Assembly (NCBI GenBank): GCA_032251335.1
Contig: JAVVDW010000012.1
Coordinates: forward strand, 29,077-93,076
Length of the DNA stretch: 64,000 nt
Direction of reading: 5' to 3'
Source of the DNA: UM-FILTER-40-17 sp032251335
GTDB lineage: Bacteria; Bacteroidota; Bacteroidia; Flavobacteriales; Flavobacteriaceae
The notes under the pieces: generated by a model
What the model was told of the DNA's origin: nothing
Seen by the model: only the letters and a program-made list of their open reading frames with translations
Databases searched by the model: none
Translations under genes and position numbers: made by a program
In this document: piece after piece, positions 25,901 through 33,990 of the stretch
Layout: every line of letters starts with the position of its first letter
Numbering within the stretch: the first letter of the stretch is position 1

Positions 25901-27963
25901 CCGTTGACGTCGCCATCGCCGTATCCGGCCTCGTCCACGTCAAACAAGCCATCGTTGTCGCTGTCCAAATCGAATTGGTCGAGGATGCCGTCGCCATCGG
26001 TACTGATGATGTTGAAGCCTGCCACAAAAGGGTCGATGGAATTGTGCAAACCATTTCCGTTGGCATCAGCCCAAGGGCCGAGTGCATCCAAGTCCATCGT
26101 GGCCTTGCCGCCACTGAGCTGGCCAAAGCCCACTTCTACAATGTCGGGAATACCATCGTTGTCTGCATCGAGGTCAAAAACATCCGGTGTGATGTCGTTG
26201 TCTGAGTTACAAAAAGTTTGTTTGATGACAATGTCATCCAATGCTAAGTCGTTGCCCAAGCCACCCGGCGTGTTGTTGATGAAAATCACCACAAATTCGG
26301 TGATGTTTCCCAAGGTGATGTTGGCCGTAAAGTTGTGCCAATCGGTAGGCTGGTTGCTACCCACCGAGCTCGGGGCAATATCGCCGGTGGTAATAGCGGT
26401 GATAAGATTGCCGGACAAATCCCTGAACTCAACCAAAACATTGGGTCTAAGCCTGTCCACGATACCCGGCGCATCAGCCCTGTCCAAATTGATTGCCCAA
26501 AAATCATACGTAATCGGGAGGTTTGGAAAAGCGCCTGTGATGGTCGCCCGGTAAAATTCTCCGGGTTCAATCGCGGCATTAAAAAGTGCCATTTTACCGT
26601 TGGCATCCCCGGTGTGGTCGCCTCCCTTATACCAATAAGTCGGGGCCCAAGAGGCTATTTGTGCAGAATTGAAAACGGTGTATTCGCCGTCGTTTAAGTC
26701 GGTGCCTAAATTTCCTGCTAAACAACCACCTGCCAAGCCGTCTTCGTAGCAATAGGTAGTGGAAGCCGAAGGGATGTTTGCGTTTATCTGGGTTCGCCCG
26801 GTACCGGAACCAAAAGTCTCATTGATAAACACCTCTTCAACAATATTAGAAACAGGATTGGCGGCACAATTGTCTTGTTCAATTGTATCGGGTATGCCAT
26901 CGTTATCATCGTCTATGTCTATATCATTGGTGACACCGTCCCCGTCTGTGTCTATAAAAGTTTGTAGGCCGGCTCCGCCGACAGTAAAATTGTAAGGGTT
27001 TTCATTGGAGTCATCATTGTTGATTGAAATAATCGCACTTTTTGCACCAACCGACGTAGGTGCAAACTCAACGGTAAAAGTAGTGCTGCTACCTCCGGAT
27101 ATTGCGGTTGTAGTAGGCTGGGAAGTTACAGTGAAGTCAGTACTACCTGTTATGCTTACCAAAGGCGTGCCGTTTAGATTTAAGGTGTTACTGCCAAGAT
27201 TTAGTATGGTAAAAATTCTGCTAACTATACCCAAATTAATTTGAGTAGAACCAAAATCGGTACCGTTGGTAGCAGATGGCGTTGTTGATCCGTCGGGGAT
27301 GCTGTTGTTGAAACCTTGGACATCTATTTCTGCACTCTGTGCACCAGCGAGTTGGATATTATCTATATAATAAAAATCACTTCGGTTATCATTATTAGTT
27401 TCATCAAAACGAATACGAACCTTGATTTGTGTGGCAGCAGGGAAATTGGTTGAAATATTGACCACAAAAGGATTGGCAGCTTGCGTTATGTTGACAACGG
27501 TAGAGCCAAATGGCACATTGTCTGACGTGTCATTTCTACCGTCTATTAATTTGAATGAGTTGGCCAAGTTATAAGTAAGACCTCCATCAAAAGACAGGTC
27601 TAACCACAAATCATCATCTACATCAGGAGAACCGTCTGAGGAGTAAGCAACGGATAATTGTACATTAGATATACCCGCCAAAGATTGGTTGTCTAATTCG
27701 ATATTGGGATCTGCATTTTTACTATTTGAACCTCCAAAGCGGAGCGAATTTGGTGCGCTCACACTACGGGTATTGACAGTTGTGACTGTCGCGCGGTCAA
27801 TAGCAGGACCTCCTCCAAATCCGTTAGGTGTATAATTCCAATTATCACCCGCAGCAGCATCAAACCCCTGGTTTTTAATCACCACTTGGGCTGAAAGTAA
27901 AACAGGGAAAAACATCAACAAAAAGAAAATGGAAACAAACTTAGTTAGTAATTTTAATTCCAT
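22999..27963 (-). CDS. Giant T9SS-exported multidomain protein (Hydin-like/TSP3/LamG)
   Basis: About 1654 residues. A signal peptide ends at LLSAQ. It is followed by a carbohydrate-binding-like beta-sandwich (about 25-210), a choice-of-anchor D/Hydin-like Ig domain (about 215-335: LNLGSNTLNLNG, VEFAPTSVGAKSAIISI), Asp-rich thrombospondin type 3 calcium repeats (about 340-365 and 590-800, units such as DTDGDGVTNDIDIDDDNDG), between them a second beta-sandwich, then a LamG/concanavalin-like domain (about 810-975: LYIEFDGRNDYMEDA, GSIDEARVFNVALT), a long region of unknown fold and a T9SS sorting domain. It is probably a calcium-stabilised surface adhesin or polysaccharide-binding protein. It leads a unit with the sugar dehydrogenase. 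The function is inferred from domains only. Confidence 0.85.
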   Translation of the reverse strand: MELKLLTKFVSIFFLLMFFPVLLSAQVVIKNQGFDAAAGDNWNYTPNGFGGGPAIDRATVTTVNTRSVSAPNSLRFGGSNSKNADPNIELDNQSLAGISNVQLSVAYSSDGSPDVDDDLWLDLSFDGGLTYNLANSFKLIDGRNDTSDNVPFGSTVVNITQAANPFVVNISTNFPAATQIKVRIRFDETNNDNRSDFYYIDNIQLAGAQSAEIDVQGFNNSIPDGSTTPSATNGTDFGSTQINLGIVSRIFTILNLGSNTLNLNGTPLVSITGSTDFTVTSQPTTTAISGGSSTTFTVEFAPTSVGAKSAIISINNDDSNENPYNFTVGGAGLQTFIDTDGDGVTNDIDIDDDNDGIPDTIEQDNCAANPVSNIVEEVFINETFGSGTGRTQINANIPSASTTYCYEDGLAGGCLAGNLGTDLNDGEYTVFNSAQIASWAPTYWYKGGDHTGDANGKMALFNAAIEPGEFYRATITGAFPNLPITYDFWAINLDRADAPGIVDRLRPNVLVEFRDLSGNLITAITTGDIAPSSVGSNQPTDWHNFTANITLGNITEFVVIFINNTPGGLGNDLALDDIVIKQTFCNSDNDITPDVFDLDADNDGIPDIVEVGFGQLSGGKATMDLDALGPWADANGNGLHNSIDPFVAGFNIISTDGDGILDQFDLDSDNDGLFDVDEAGYGDGDVNGDGMGDGGESDNDGILDIFDFFVGFGNLGQPLPINSDGDTFVSTLGSIPLYDYMEVDSDNDGVFDLANELHSALDANNDGIIDGSIDLDRDGILDAFDTSTLVFGSPRDLNEPLYIEFDGRNDYMEDAAVITGPDVTLMAWVKLDPANNGGAIFYQNNIKLIITASKEVRATVGGVSVTSAVQNSARWIHLAATYEGATNLLKLYLNGTFLGQATGAGLGAASPLLVGKDNTTVSNPKYFKGSIDEARVFNVALTTAQIQKMVYQELFINGSNLQGTIIPIDIPGLTAANLIRYYRMDTYKDDIADDLTTPTVDLGTGAKIFNVKTIRRQTAPMPFITKQSGSLGVAVDDATNGVLGTDATANDWSIVDARHDINMTASDGDLGLIVRPGITITVDNDSELKNDWYLKLDGSIDLLGESQLVQTDISQLDVTSAGSIKRRQQGTADKYTYNYFSMPVSQMSTASNNLGNALSGMLKTAAGNVQYSFTINPPSPQTTPVTMASRWFYIFDNQGEGDITNWAQVAPTDNVKAGLGFTMKGPGTGAVSDLYEYIFEGKPNSGDISVVVTTGNQVLVGNPYSSALDANKFIDDNIGISSPANNSINGTLYFWEHFGGGSHLLKEYEGGYASYTKSGGVLALQHPDLYNPLSPGGSKEPTQYIPVGQGFFVTADADGGNVVFKNSQRTFATEGSGSSVFTKAPDGRKITALGLGTQATQSQTAQTVVENPNEPLVRKAGQQAVADTLSRVWLNFTTPTGFRRQVLVAYTDKATAGEDPGYDALLIDKGPNDLYWKINDKDYVIQAVPPFDEQTVIPMETTITNPGQVKIEIDKAENILDNQPVYLRVWNGTTFTYHNLKDGSFTENLAAGVFADRYQITFGNNETLSTDDNSLPDDGRILFVNNTNELIINNPKGEMIGTVSGYNMLGQLVYQTEVGTTQSAVSLQVSLTRGVYIFNIEIENQQIAKKIIKN

Positions 27964-28358
27964 AAAGGGGCGCATAAACGTTAAATAAGCTCAACCAATC
28001 ACCAACTTTTATCAAAAAAGCCGTGTACACTTCATAATCAATAAAATTTTAAAAATATTTCTATATAAAGAATTTTTAAATTAAAAAAACCTGATATTTA
28101 ACTGTTTACAAAGTTAAATAAAAAAAAGACAAACAGCTTAAATTTTTAAAAAAATAATCAACAACATAATAATAATTACGTTAAAAAAATAGATATAACA
28201 TGATATTTAACACTATTTATGATAATGTACAAATAGATTGATTTTTTTCATAGCTTGCAATACCCAATATTAGGTATTTTTAAACCACGCGTTAAACTGC
28301 TTTAATCGGAAACCTGAAAAGAATGTAACCATCTACCAAACCTTAAAACCAAATAAAC
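27964..28358. other. AT-rich divergent intergenic region
   Basis: About 395 bp, very AT-rich, no gene. For the minus-strand giant gene there is a perfect -7 element TAACTTTG at 28109-28116, with TTTG only 13 bp further, too close for a normal -33 element, so the promoter call is weak. A small hairpin AATACC/GGTATT lies at 28259-28278. Confidence 0.5.
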
Positions 28359-29636
28359 ATGCGAAAACTTTTATGCCTTTTTTTGACACTCACGGCTTTC
28401 TACATGCAAAGTCAGGATTTGTATTTGCACTGCGGCAAACTCATCGATACCAAAAACGGCAAAGTGCTCAAAGAAAAAACCATAGTCGTTTCGGGTGACA
28501 GGATCGCCAAAATAGCCGATGGCTATCTGGAACCGGTCAATCAAACAGACCGGGTAATCGATTTAAGGGACAAAACTGTTCTGCCCGGCTTAATTGACAT
28601 GCACGTGCATGTGGAAGGCGAGACCAATCCCAATCGGTACTTGGAACGTTTTACCCTGAATGATGCCGATGTAGCCTTGCGCGCCACCACTTTCCTGAAA
28701 ACCACGCTTATGGCGGGTTTTACCACCGTGCGCGACATGGGCGGTTCGGGGGTCAATGTGTCGCTTCGCAATGCCATCAACAAAGGTTATGTTGATGGCT
28801 CGCGTATTTTCACGGCGGAAAAATCATTGGCAACTACCGGCGGCCACGCCGACCCGACCAATGGCACCAAAAGTGAGTTGATGGGCGACCCGGGACCAAA
28901 AGACGGCGTAGTCAACAGTGTGGAAGATGCCAGAAAAGCCGTACGCCAACGCTACAAAAATGGCGCAGATTGGATAAAAATAACCGCTACCGGCGGAGTG
29001 CTCAGTGTTGCCAAAAGCGGACAAAACCCACAGTTTACGGTCGAAGAAATAAAAACCATCACCGAAACCGCCAAAGATTACGGCATGTATGTGGCTGCCC
29101 ATGCACATGGTGACGAAGGGATGCAACGCGCCATTTTGGGCGGTGTGAAAACCATCGAGCACGGCACACTGATGAGCGAAGCAACTATGGACTTGATGGT
29201 CAAACACGATGTGTATTTGGTTCCCACCATCATTGCCGGCAAAGAAGTAGGCAAAAATGCGCGTATCCCCGGCTACTTCCCGGCCATTATTGTTCCCAAA
29301 GCGTTGGAAATGGAAAGCAAAATGCAACAGACTTTTGCCAAAGCCTATAAAAAAGGGGTGAAAATTGCCTTCGGTACAGATGCCGGTGTTTTTCCGCACG
29401 GCATCAACGCACAAGAATTCGGCTACATGGTCGCCGCCGGCATGCCCGCGATGGAAGCCATTCAGTCGGCTACGGTAACACCCGCTTTTTTGCTCAACCA
29501 AACGGAAAACATCGGCAACATCGAAGCTGGGAAATTGGCAGACATCATCGCGACGGATGAAGACCCGACACAAAACGTCAAAACCTTAGAAAATGTAGTG
29601 TTTGTGATGAAAGACGGGAAGGTTTATAAAAATTGA
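28359..29636 (+). CDS. Exported metal-dependent amidohydrolase (Xaa-Pro dipeptidase-like)
   Basis: A 425-residue amidohydrolase. A signal peptide ends near YMQSQ, so the enzyme is periplasmic or exported. Metal ligands of the TIM-barrel family are present: HVHVE in LPGLIDMHVHVEGE (about 82-86), the bridging Lys in ADWIKITATGG (about 208), HAHGDEG, IEHGT, and Asp in AFGTDAGVFPHG. The pattern matches the imidazolonepropionase-like/prolidase-like subgroup that cleaves Xaa-Pro or N-acyl amino acids. It is a single gene. The substrate is not predictable with confidence. Confidence 0.9.
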   Translation: MRKLLCLFLTLTAFYMQSQDLYLHCGKLIDTKNGKVLKEKTIVVSGDRIAKIADGYLEPVNQTDRVIDLRDKTVLPGLIDMHVHVEGETNPNRYLERFTLNDADVALRATTFLKTTLMAGFTTVRDMGGSGVNVSLRNAINKGYVDGSRIFTAEKSLATTGGHADPTNGTKSELMGDPGPKDGVVNSVEDARKAVRQRYKNGADWIKITATGGVLSVAKSGQNPQFTVEEIKTITETAKDYGMYVAAHAHGDEGMQRAILGGVKTIEHGTLMSEATMDLMVKHDVYLVPTIIAGKEVGKNARIPGYFPAIIVPKALEMESKMQQTFAKAYKKGVKIAFGTDAGVFPHGINAQEFGYMVAAGMPAMEAIQSATVTPAFLLNQTENIGNIEAGKLADIIATDEDPTQNVKTLENVVFVMKDGKVYKN

Positions 29637-29645
29637 AATAATAAA

Positions 29646-29678
29646 AAACCTCACAGGTTTTGATAACCTGTGAGGTTT
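29646..29678. repeat. Hairpin repeat copy 1 (AAACCTCACAGGTT family)
   Basis: AAACCTCACAGGTT and AACCTGTGAGGTTT form a perfect 14-bp stem with a 5-base loop, right after the amidohydrolase stop. Two more copies lie within 1.5 kb. It can act as a bidirectional terminator. Confidence 0.85.
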
Positions 29679-29703
29679 AGACTGAACTTGTTTCAGGGTT
29701 TTG

Positions 29704-29723
29704 CCCCTCGACTGCGCTCGGGG
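29704..29723. repeat. CTCGACTGCGCTCG intergenic hairpin
   Basis: CCCC and GGGG flank the CTCGACTGCGCTCG core. Variants of the same core occur near 11.05, 20.19 and 20.54 kb in this window. Confidence 0.7.
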
Positions 29724-29745
29724 TGACATTGCTTTCAGTGAGATG

Positions 29746-29819
29746 CTGAAACAAGTTCAGCATGACAAGTTGTTTGGGTTTTTAGACTACTTTTCATCCT
29801 TAAACCATCCCGAATATTT
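29746..29819. repeat. Direct repeat, copy 1, carrying a remnant of the gamma-carbonic anhydrase 3' end
   Basis: 67 identical bases, one mismatch and six more identical bases compared with 30568-30641. The last part, read on the minus strand, still encodes KYSGWFKDEK plus stop, a copy of the C-terminal end (KYAGWFKDEK) of the carbonic anhydrase gene 0.8 kb away. Confidence 0.9.
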
Positions 29820-29842
29820 GATTATTTCAATTAATTGATGAT

Positions 29843-30526
29843 ATGAAAGGTTTACATCGGCACATCATTCAACTGATAATTTTCTCAATGTTTGTAAGTT
29901 GTAACAAAGATTACGATGAGGAGGTGATTGGCGATATATTCTTGTCAGTTATTGATACCAATTACTACGATGTCCCAATTGATATGTTTAAAATGATATT
30001 GAGTGATTCTTTAGAACGAAAAGATTACTTAAATGATCTTCAAGATACTTCCTACCCAAAAGATAAAGAACTCATAGTGGGTATCTATGATAAATTTACT
30101 TTGCCTGTTAATTTCGAATCTGATATTCAATTTTACCATGACCATTTTTTTCAACTTGTTAAGAAAAAAACATTTCTTATTGGCTACGATAATATTCTGT
30201 CTGAATTAATAGAAAGCAAAGGCATAACAAATAAGAGCACTAAGCATCTAAATGTTAACAAAATAAATGAAGTCTGGCGTTTTAAACTGCGCTCTCTTAA
30301 AGAACTTGAGGATGAAAATCCTGATTACGCAAAAAAAACTGATGAAACAGTTTATGTGGGTACATTATTCTTTTCAAGATGTTATTTAAACCAGCAAAAA
30401 AATAAAGGAATTATTTTCGCTTCATTTAATTGTGGTAATGATTGTGGGTCTGACAATATGCTTTTTGTGAGAAGGTACAATGACAAATGGGAAGTAATTA
30501 GAAGTGAAACTTTAAGTGTTTATTAA
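29843..30526 (+). CDS. Hypothetical lipoprotein between direct repeats
   Basis: A 227-residue protein with a lipoprotein signal peptide ending in MFVSC (Cys20). The rest is acidic and mixed alpha/beta with no domain I recognise; YVGTLFFSRCYLNQQKNKG and FVRRYNDKWEVIRSE suggest a small beta-rich C-terminal fold. Base composition is much more AT-rich than in the flanking amidohydrolase and carbonic anhydrase genes. The gene sits between two near-identical ~74-bp direct repeats and two 14-bp hairpins, which points to acquisition by recombination. The function is unknown; exclusion, immunity or stress roles would be guesses. Confidence 0.7.
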   Translation: MKGLHRHIIQLIIFSMFVSCNKDYDEEVIGDIFLSVIDTNYYDVPIDMFKMILSDSLERKDYLNDLQDTSYPKDKELIVGIYDKFTLPVNFESDIQFYHDHFFQLVKKKTFLIGYDNILSELIESKGITNKSTKHLNVNKINEVWRFKLRSLKELEDENPDYAKKTDETVYVGTLFFSRCYLNQQKNKGIIFASFNCGNDCGSDNMLFVRRYNDKWEVIRSETLSVY

Positions 30527-30531
30527 ATTAA

Positions 30532-30564
30532 AAACCTCACAGGTTTTGAAAACCTGTGAGGTTT
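30532..30564. repeat. Hairpin repeat copy 2 (AAACCTCACAGGTT family)
   Basis: Same 14-bp stem as at 29646, one base different in the loop. It lies between the lipoprotein stop and the convergent carbonic anhydrase stop and can terminate both. Confidence 0.85.
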
Positions 30565-30567
30565 AGA

Positions 30568-30641
30568 CTGAAACAAGTTCAGCATGACAAGTTGTTTGGG
30601 TTTTTAGACTACTTTTCATCCTTAAACCATCCCGCATATTT
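30568..30641. repeat. Direct repeat, copy 2, overlapping the carbonic anhydrase 3' end
   Basis: Includes the last ten codons and stop of the carbonic anhydrase gene and its downstream flank. It is the probable parental copy of 29746-29819. Confidence 0.9.
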
Positions 30642-31127
30642 CACATAATTTTCCGCAATCCGGTTAATCTCCCCTGCTTGCAGCTCGGGGCTGATGTCTT
30701 TGATTTTTTTGGCGGGAATGCCGGCATAAATGCTTCCCGATTCGATTCGCGTGTGCTGTGTGACCACCGCGCCCGCCGCCACGATGCTGTTGCTTTCCAC
30801 CACGCAACCGTCCATCACGATGGCGCCCATGCCAACCAGCACATTGTCGTGCAAAGTGCAACCGTGCACGATGGCATTGTGCCCGATAGATACGTTATTG
30901 CCAATATGGGTTGGAAAGCGTTGATAGGTGCAATGGATAACCGCACCGTCTTGCACATTCACCCGGTTTCCCATTTTGATGTAATGCACATCGCCCCGGA
31001 TAACCGCGTTAAACCAAACGCTGCATGCATCACCCATATTCACGTCGCCTACAATAGTGGCGTTTTCGGCTATAAAACAATCGCTGCCGAAACTTGGCGT
31101 TTTTCCGTTTACCGTTTTTATTAGCAT
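30609..31127 (-). CDS. Gamma-carbonic-anhydrase-family hexapeptide protein
   Basis: A 172-residue left-handed beta-helix protein of the gamma-CA/PaaY/YrdA family. The hexapeptide turns carry the conserved metal-site pattern: RGDVHYIKMG (Arg/Asp), IHCTYQ, then NNVSIGHNAIVHGC with the two histidines of the zinc site. YAGIPAKKIKD near residue 140 is the usual end of the helix. Members act as carbonic anhydrases or have unknown roles. Both ends of the gene are bordered by the same 14-bp hairpin. The 3' end is duplicated next to the orphan lipoprotein gene. Confidence 0.92.
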   Translation of the reverse strand: MLIKTVNGKTPSFGSDCFIAENATIVGDVNMGDACSVWFNAVIRGDVHYIKMGNRVNVQDGAVIHCTYQRFPTHIGNNVSIGHNAIVHGCTLHDNVLVGMGAIVMDGCVVESNSIVAAGAVVTQHTRIESGSIYAGIPAKKIKDISPELQAGEINRIAENYVKYAGWFKDEK

Positions 31128-31156
31128 TCGATTAAAAATTAAAGTAAATCTTAATT

Positions 31157-31189
31157 AAACCTCACAGGTTTTATAAACCTGTGAGGTTT
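31157..31189. repeat. Hairpin repeat copy 3 (AAACCTCACAGGTT family)
   Basis: Third copy of the perfect 14-bp stem, between the carbonic anhydrase start and the PorP-like stop. It is followed on the minus strand by a T-containing AAGATTTA stretch rather than a long T run, so its strength as a terminator of the PorP-like gene is uncertain. Confidence 0.85.
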
Positions 31190-31215
31190 TATTTGAGTCC
31201 TCATATAACATAGTA

Positions 31216-32223
31216 TTAATGCCAACTGGCACAATGACACACATAGGGACGTTCTCGTTTCATGAATTCAAACCCAATCGTGATTTGATGGAAAGCGCTG
31301 TTGGAAAATTGAATATCGCCGATTTGTTTGATATAGGTATAGCCAAACATAAAATCTTTGTAATTGATACCAACCAAGCCAGCAAAATAGTTTAGGTTTT
31401 GATTGTCCACACCGCCTCCATTGGTGATAAAATCGGCACTGTCTAAACTTCTCCGGGCCGAAACGCCTGCCCAAACCTGCCCAAATGACATCAGCCTATA
31501 AGCCTTTAGGTTAACATCCACACTACTTTCTTCGGTTTCTTCTTTAAATTGAAACAAAACGGACGGCTCCCAATATGTTCGCCGCCTGAAATTTGAAAAT
31601 TCGTATCCCAAACTCAGCAAATAGGAACGTTGGTTTCTCGATTCCAAACCTTCCGTGAAAATTTGACGATCCCTGTTGAGCAGATTTTTGACGGTAACAT
31701 AGGAATAGAATTCCCAAAAGTGATAAGACAAACCCACATCCACATTAAAAAAACCATCGCTTTGGACGGTTCCGGCGATAATAGGGTCAAAAATACGCGG
31801 ATCAAAAGCGGTTTCATCGAGTTCGGCTTCAAAGAATCCCAAATTCAACCCAAAGGAAAGCATGTTGAGGTCTATTTCATCGCGTCCAAAATTGAGGTGA
31901 TAGGCATAGGTGAGTTGCAGTCCTTTTTGAGAACTAAATCCGTTTTCGTCGTTAAAAGCGATGACACCCAAACCGGTTTTTTCGCCAAATCTGGCATGGG
32001 CACTGACTGTTTGCAAGTTGGGTGCGTCGCCCTCGCTCACCCATTGGCGGCCTGCCGTAAGCCTGATTTTACCCGAAAAACCCATACCGGCTTGCGCAGG
32101 ATGCAACAGGTAGATATTGTCTGTCAGGTAATCGTACAAAACCGGAACACCGTCTTGCGATTGACTTGTAAGTGCAAGCAAACTACACAAAATAAATAAA
32201 ATCCGGCTCAGTCGACATCGCAT
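31216..32223 (-). CDS. PorP/SprF-family outer-membrane protein
   Basis: About 335 residues from the ATG that gives the signal peptide MRCRLSRILFILCSLLALTS; the frame is open for 40 more codons upstream, but those do not form a signal sequence. The mature part is a beta-barrel of the PorP/SprF family (HPAQAGMGFSGKIRLTAGRQW, LQLTYAYHLNFG, FFNVDVGLSYHFWEFYSYV, IGFEFMKRE). Family members work with T9SS, for example by anchoring or passing surface adhesins. The last residues, YVCHCASWH, form an unusual CxC tail. It is monocistronic and not beside a large adhesin gene, so its client is unknown. Confidence 0.85.
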   Translation of the reverse strand: MRCRLSRILFILCSLLALTSQSQDGVPVLYDYLTDNIYLLHPAQAGMGFSGKIRLTAGRQWVSEGDAPNLQTVSAHARFGEKTGLGVIAFNDENGFSSQKGLQLTYAYHLNFGRDEIDLNMLSFGLNLGFFEAELDETAFDPRIFDPIIAGTVQSDGFFNVDVGLSYHFWEFYSYVTVKNLLNRDRQIFTEGLESRNQRSYLLSLGYEFSNFRRRTYWEPSVLFQFKEETEESSVDVNLKAYRLMSFGQVWAGVSARRSLDSADFITNGGGVDNQNLNYFAGLVGINYKDFMFGYTYIKQIGDIQFSNSAFHQITIGFEFMKRERPYVCHCASWH

Positions 32224-32370
32224 CGGGTCGTGTGGTTTTAAAAAGGGTTCTAAGATAAGTTTTTTGGGTAATTTGAGTGCCATTTCAAAGCTTAAATTTT
32301 TCTGTGCAAAGAGTCCGTTAAAAATAGTGCTATCCACCATCAAATAATTATTTTTGTAAAAAAATGAGTC

Positions 32371-33264
32371 ATGTCAAAATTTAAACTCGAAATTAGGGAA
32401 ACTACCCATCCGGAAATTATAAAATTTGTGAGCAATCACTTTCTGACCGACCAGAGCAGCCATGAATTTAACAACATCGACGAAGCCAAAATATCGCCTT
32501 TGGCTCAAGAATTGTTTTTTATTCCCTTTGTAAAAGCGGTGTACGTCACGCCATCTTTTATTGCCGTAGCCAGGCATCCGATGGTGCAGTGGCAAGAAGT
32601 GCAAGACGATATACGCGAACAATTGGAAACCTATCTGAACGGTGGTGGTATCGTCATCGAATCGAGTCCGGAAAAACCCAAATTGAGTGCCGTGACGGTG
32701 TATGCGGAAAACACACCAAATCCGGCAGCCATGCGTTTTGTAGCCAATAAAATTTTGGCTGAAGGCACCTTTGAATTTAAGTCTGCCGACCAGGCAACTC
32801 CCGGTACTTTAATTGCCAAACTCTTTGAATTCTCGTATGTAAAAGAACTTTTTGTGAGTGAAAACTACTTGTCTGTGACCAAAACAGAGACAGCAGTTTG
32901 GGAAGAAAAGGTGCAAGAAGTTCGAGAATTTATCCTCAAAGAATTGCAGCAAAACACGGAGATAACCGGATTGGTTTCTGCCGGTTTGGAGGTCGAAAGC
33001 GAAGCGGTTGTCGGCGACGAAGACGAAACGGTGGTCGCCATCAAAAAAATACTTGATGAATACGTGAAACCCGCTGTAGCAGGCGATGGAGGTCATATTC
33101 GTTTTGAAGGTTACAGCGCACATACCAAAACGGTAACGGTCTTGTTGCAAGGCGCTTGCAGCGGATGCCCATCTTCTACTTACACATTAAAAAACGGGAT
33201 TGAAAACATGTTTCGCCAAATGATGGGCGAACACGTACAACACATAGAAGCGGTCAACGGTTAG
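32371..33264 (+). CDS. Nfu-type iron-sulfur scaffold/carrier protein
   Basis: A 297-residue protein with three parts: two tandem Nfu_N-like domains (about 1-92 and 104-195) and a C-terminal NifU-like domain (about 220-297) with the cluster-binding CxxC in GACSGCPSSTYTLKNGIENM. The second N domain keeps the NTPNPAAMRFV core; the first is more diverged (THPEIIKFVSNHF). Nfu carries 4Fe-4S clusters to apoproteins. A TATTTTTG -7 element lies 15 bp before the ATG. The 3' end overlaps the convergent ABC ATPase gene by 4 bp. Confidence 0.92.
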   Translation: MSKFKLEIRETTHPEIIKFVSNHFLTDQSSHEFNNIDEAKISPLAQELFFIPFVKAVYVTPSFIAVARHPMVQWQEVQDDIREQLETYLNGGGIVIESSPEKPKLSAVTVYAENTPNPAAMRFVANKILAEGTFEFKSADQATPGTLIAKLFEFSYVKELFVSENYLSVTKTETAVWEEKVQEVREFILKELQQNTEITGLVSAGLEVESEAVVGDEDETVVAIKKILDEYVKPAVAGDGGHIRFEGYSAHTKTVTVLLQGACSGCPSSTYTLKNGIENMFRQMMGEHVQHIEAVNG

Positions 33265-33956
33265 GTTGCGAAAAACGCTTCCAACTCTTTCAATGTCTCC
33301 GGTGAAGTTTGTATGTCTTTGACAATTTCTCCTTTGTCGAGCGCGACAATTCTGTTAGAAACCTCTACTGTATGTTGCAAATCGTGGCTTGAGATAAGTA
33401 TGGTGGTTTCTTGTTGTGCTGAAATTTCTTTGACAATGCGCTTAAGCCGAATTTGAGTCGTCGGATCTAAGTTGGCAAAAGGCTCATCTAGTATAATGAC
33501 TTCGGGCTTACCGATGAGTGCGGCTACGATTCCTGCTTTCTTTTGGTTGCCTTTGGACAAATCGCGCAGGTATTTTTTTCGTCCGGTAACTTCGCCGTTA
33601 AAAAAATCTTCGAAAGGTGCCAAAAATGCATCTATGTCCGCCTTGCTTTGTCCGCGCAGCTCACCGATAAAGTAGAAATACTCTTCTGCCGTGAGGTATC
33701 CTATCAAAAAAGATTCATCAATAAAAGCGGATGTAAAAGGTTTCCATGCTTCACTTTCGTTAACCACAATATGGTTGTTTTTGACATGGCCGGTTGTGGG
33801 TTGAATCAAATCGAGCAACAGACTGAAAAAAGTGGTTTTTCCGGCACCGTTGTTGCCCACCAGTCCGAAGCTTTCTCCCTTGGGAATGTCGAGTTGGGGT
33901 AAATTTAAAACGGTGACACCGTTGTAAGTTTTGGTGAGGTTATGGGCTGAAATCAT
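33261..33956 (-). CDS. ABC transporter ATP-binding protein
   Basis: A 231-residue ATPase. Walker A is GLVGNNGAGKTTFF (about 32-45), the signature is RDLSKGNQKKAGIVAALIG (about 128-146), Walker B is VIILDEPFANLD, and the switch His is in ISSHDLQHTVE. It pairs with the DUF5687 membrane protein encoded 34 bp upstream. Together they should form an exporter-type ABC complex in the inner membrane with unknown substrate. Confidence 0.93.
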   Translation of the reverse strand: MISAHNLTKTYNGVTVLNLPQLDIPKGESFGLVGNNGAGKTTFFSLLLDLIQPTTGHVKNNHIVVNESEAWKPFTSAFIDESFLIGYLTAEEYFYFIGELRGQSKADIDAFLAPFEDFFNGEVTGRKKYLRDLSKGNQKKAGIVAALIGKPEVIILDEPFANLDPTTQIRLKRIVKEISAQQETTILISSHDLQHTVEVSNRIVALDKGEIVKDIQTSPETLKELEAFFAT

Positions 33957-33990
33957 AGCTGTAGGATTGATATTTTTGTTGAATATAGCG

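Noticed and set aside
25690..26554. Long plus-strand frames opposite the thrombospondin repeats of the giant protein
   Set aside because: They reflect the repetitive Asp-codon pattern of the real gene (GAT/GAC read in reverse).
28824..29573. 249-codon minus-strand frame opposite the amidohydrolase
   Set aside because: Amidohydrolase metal motifs on the plus strand are complete; no support for the minus frame.
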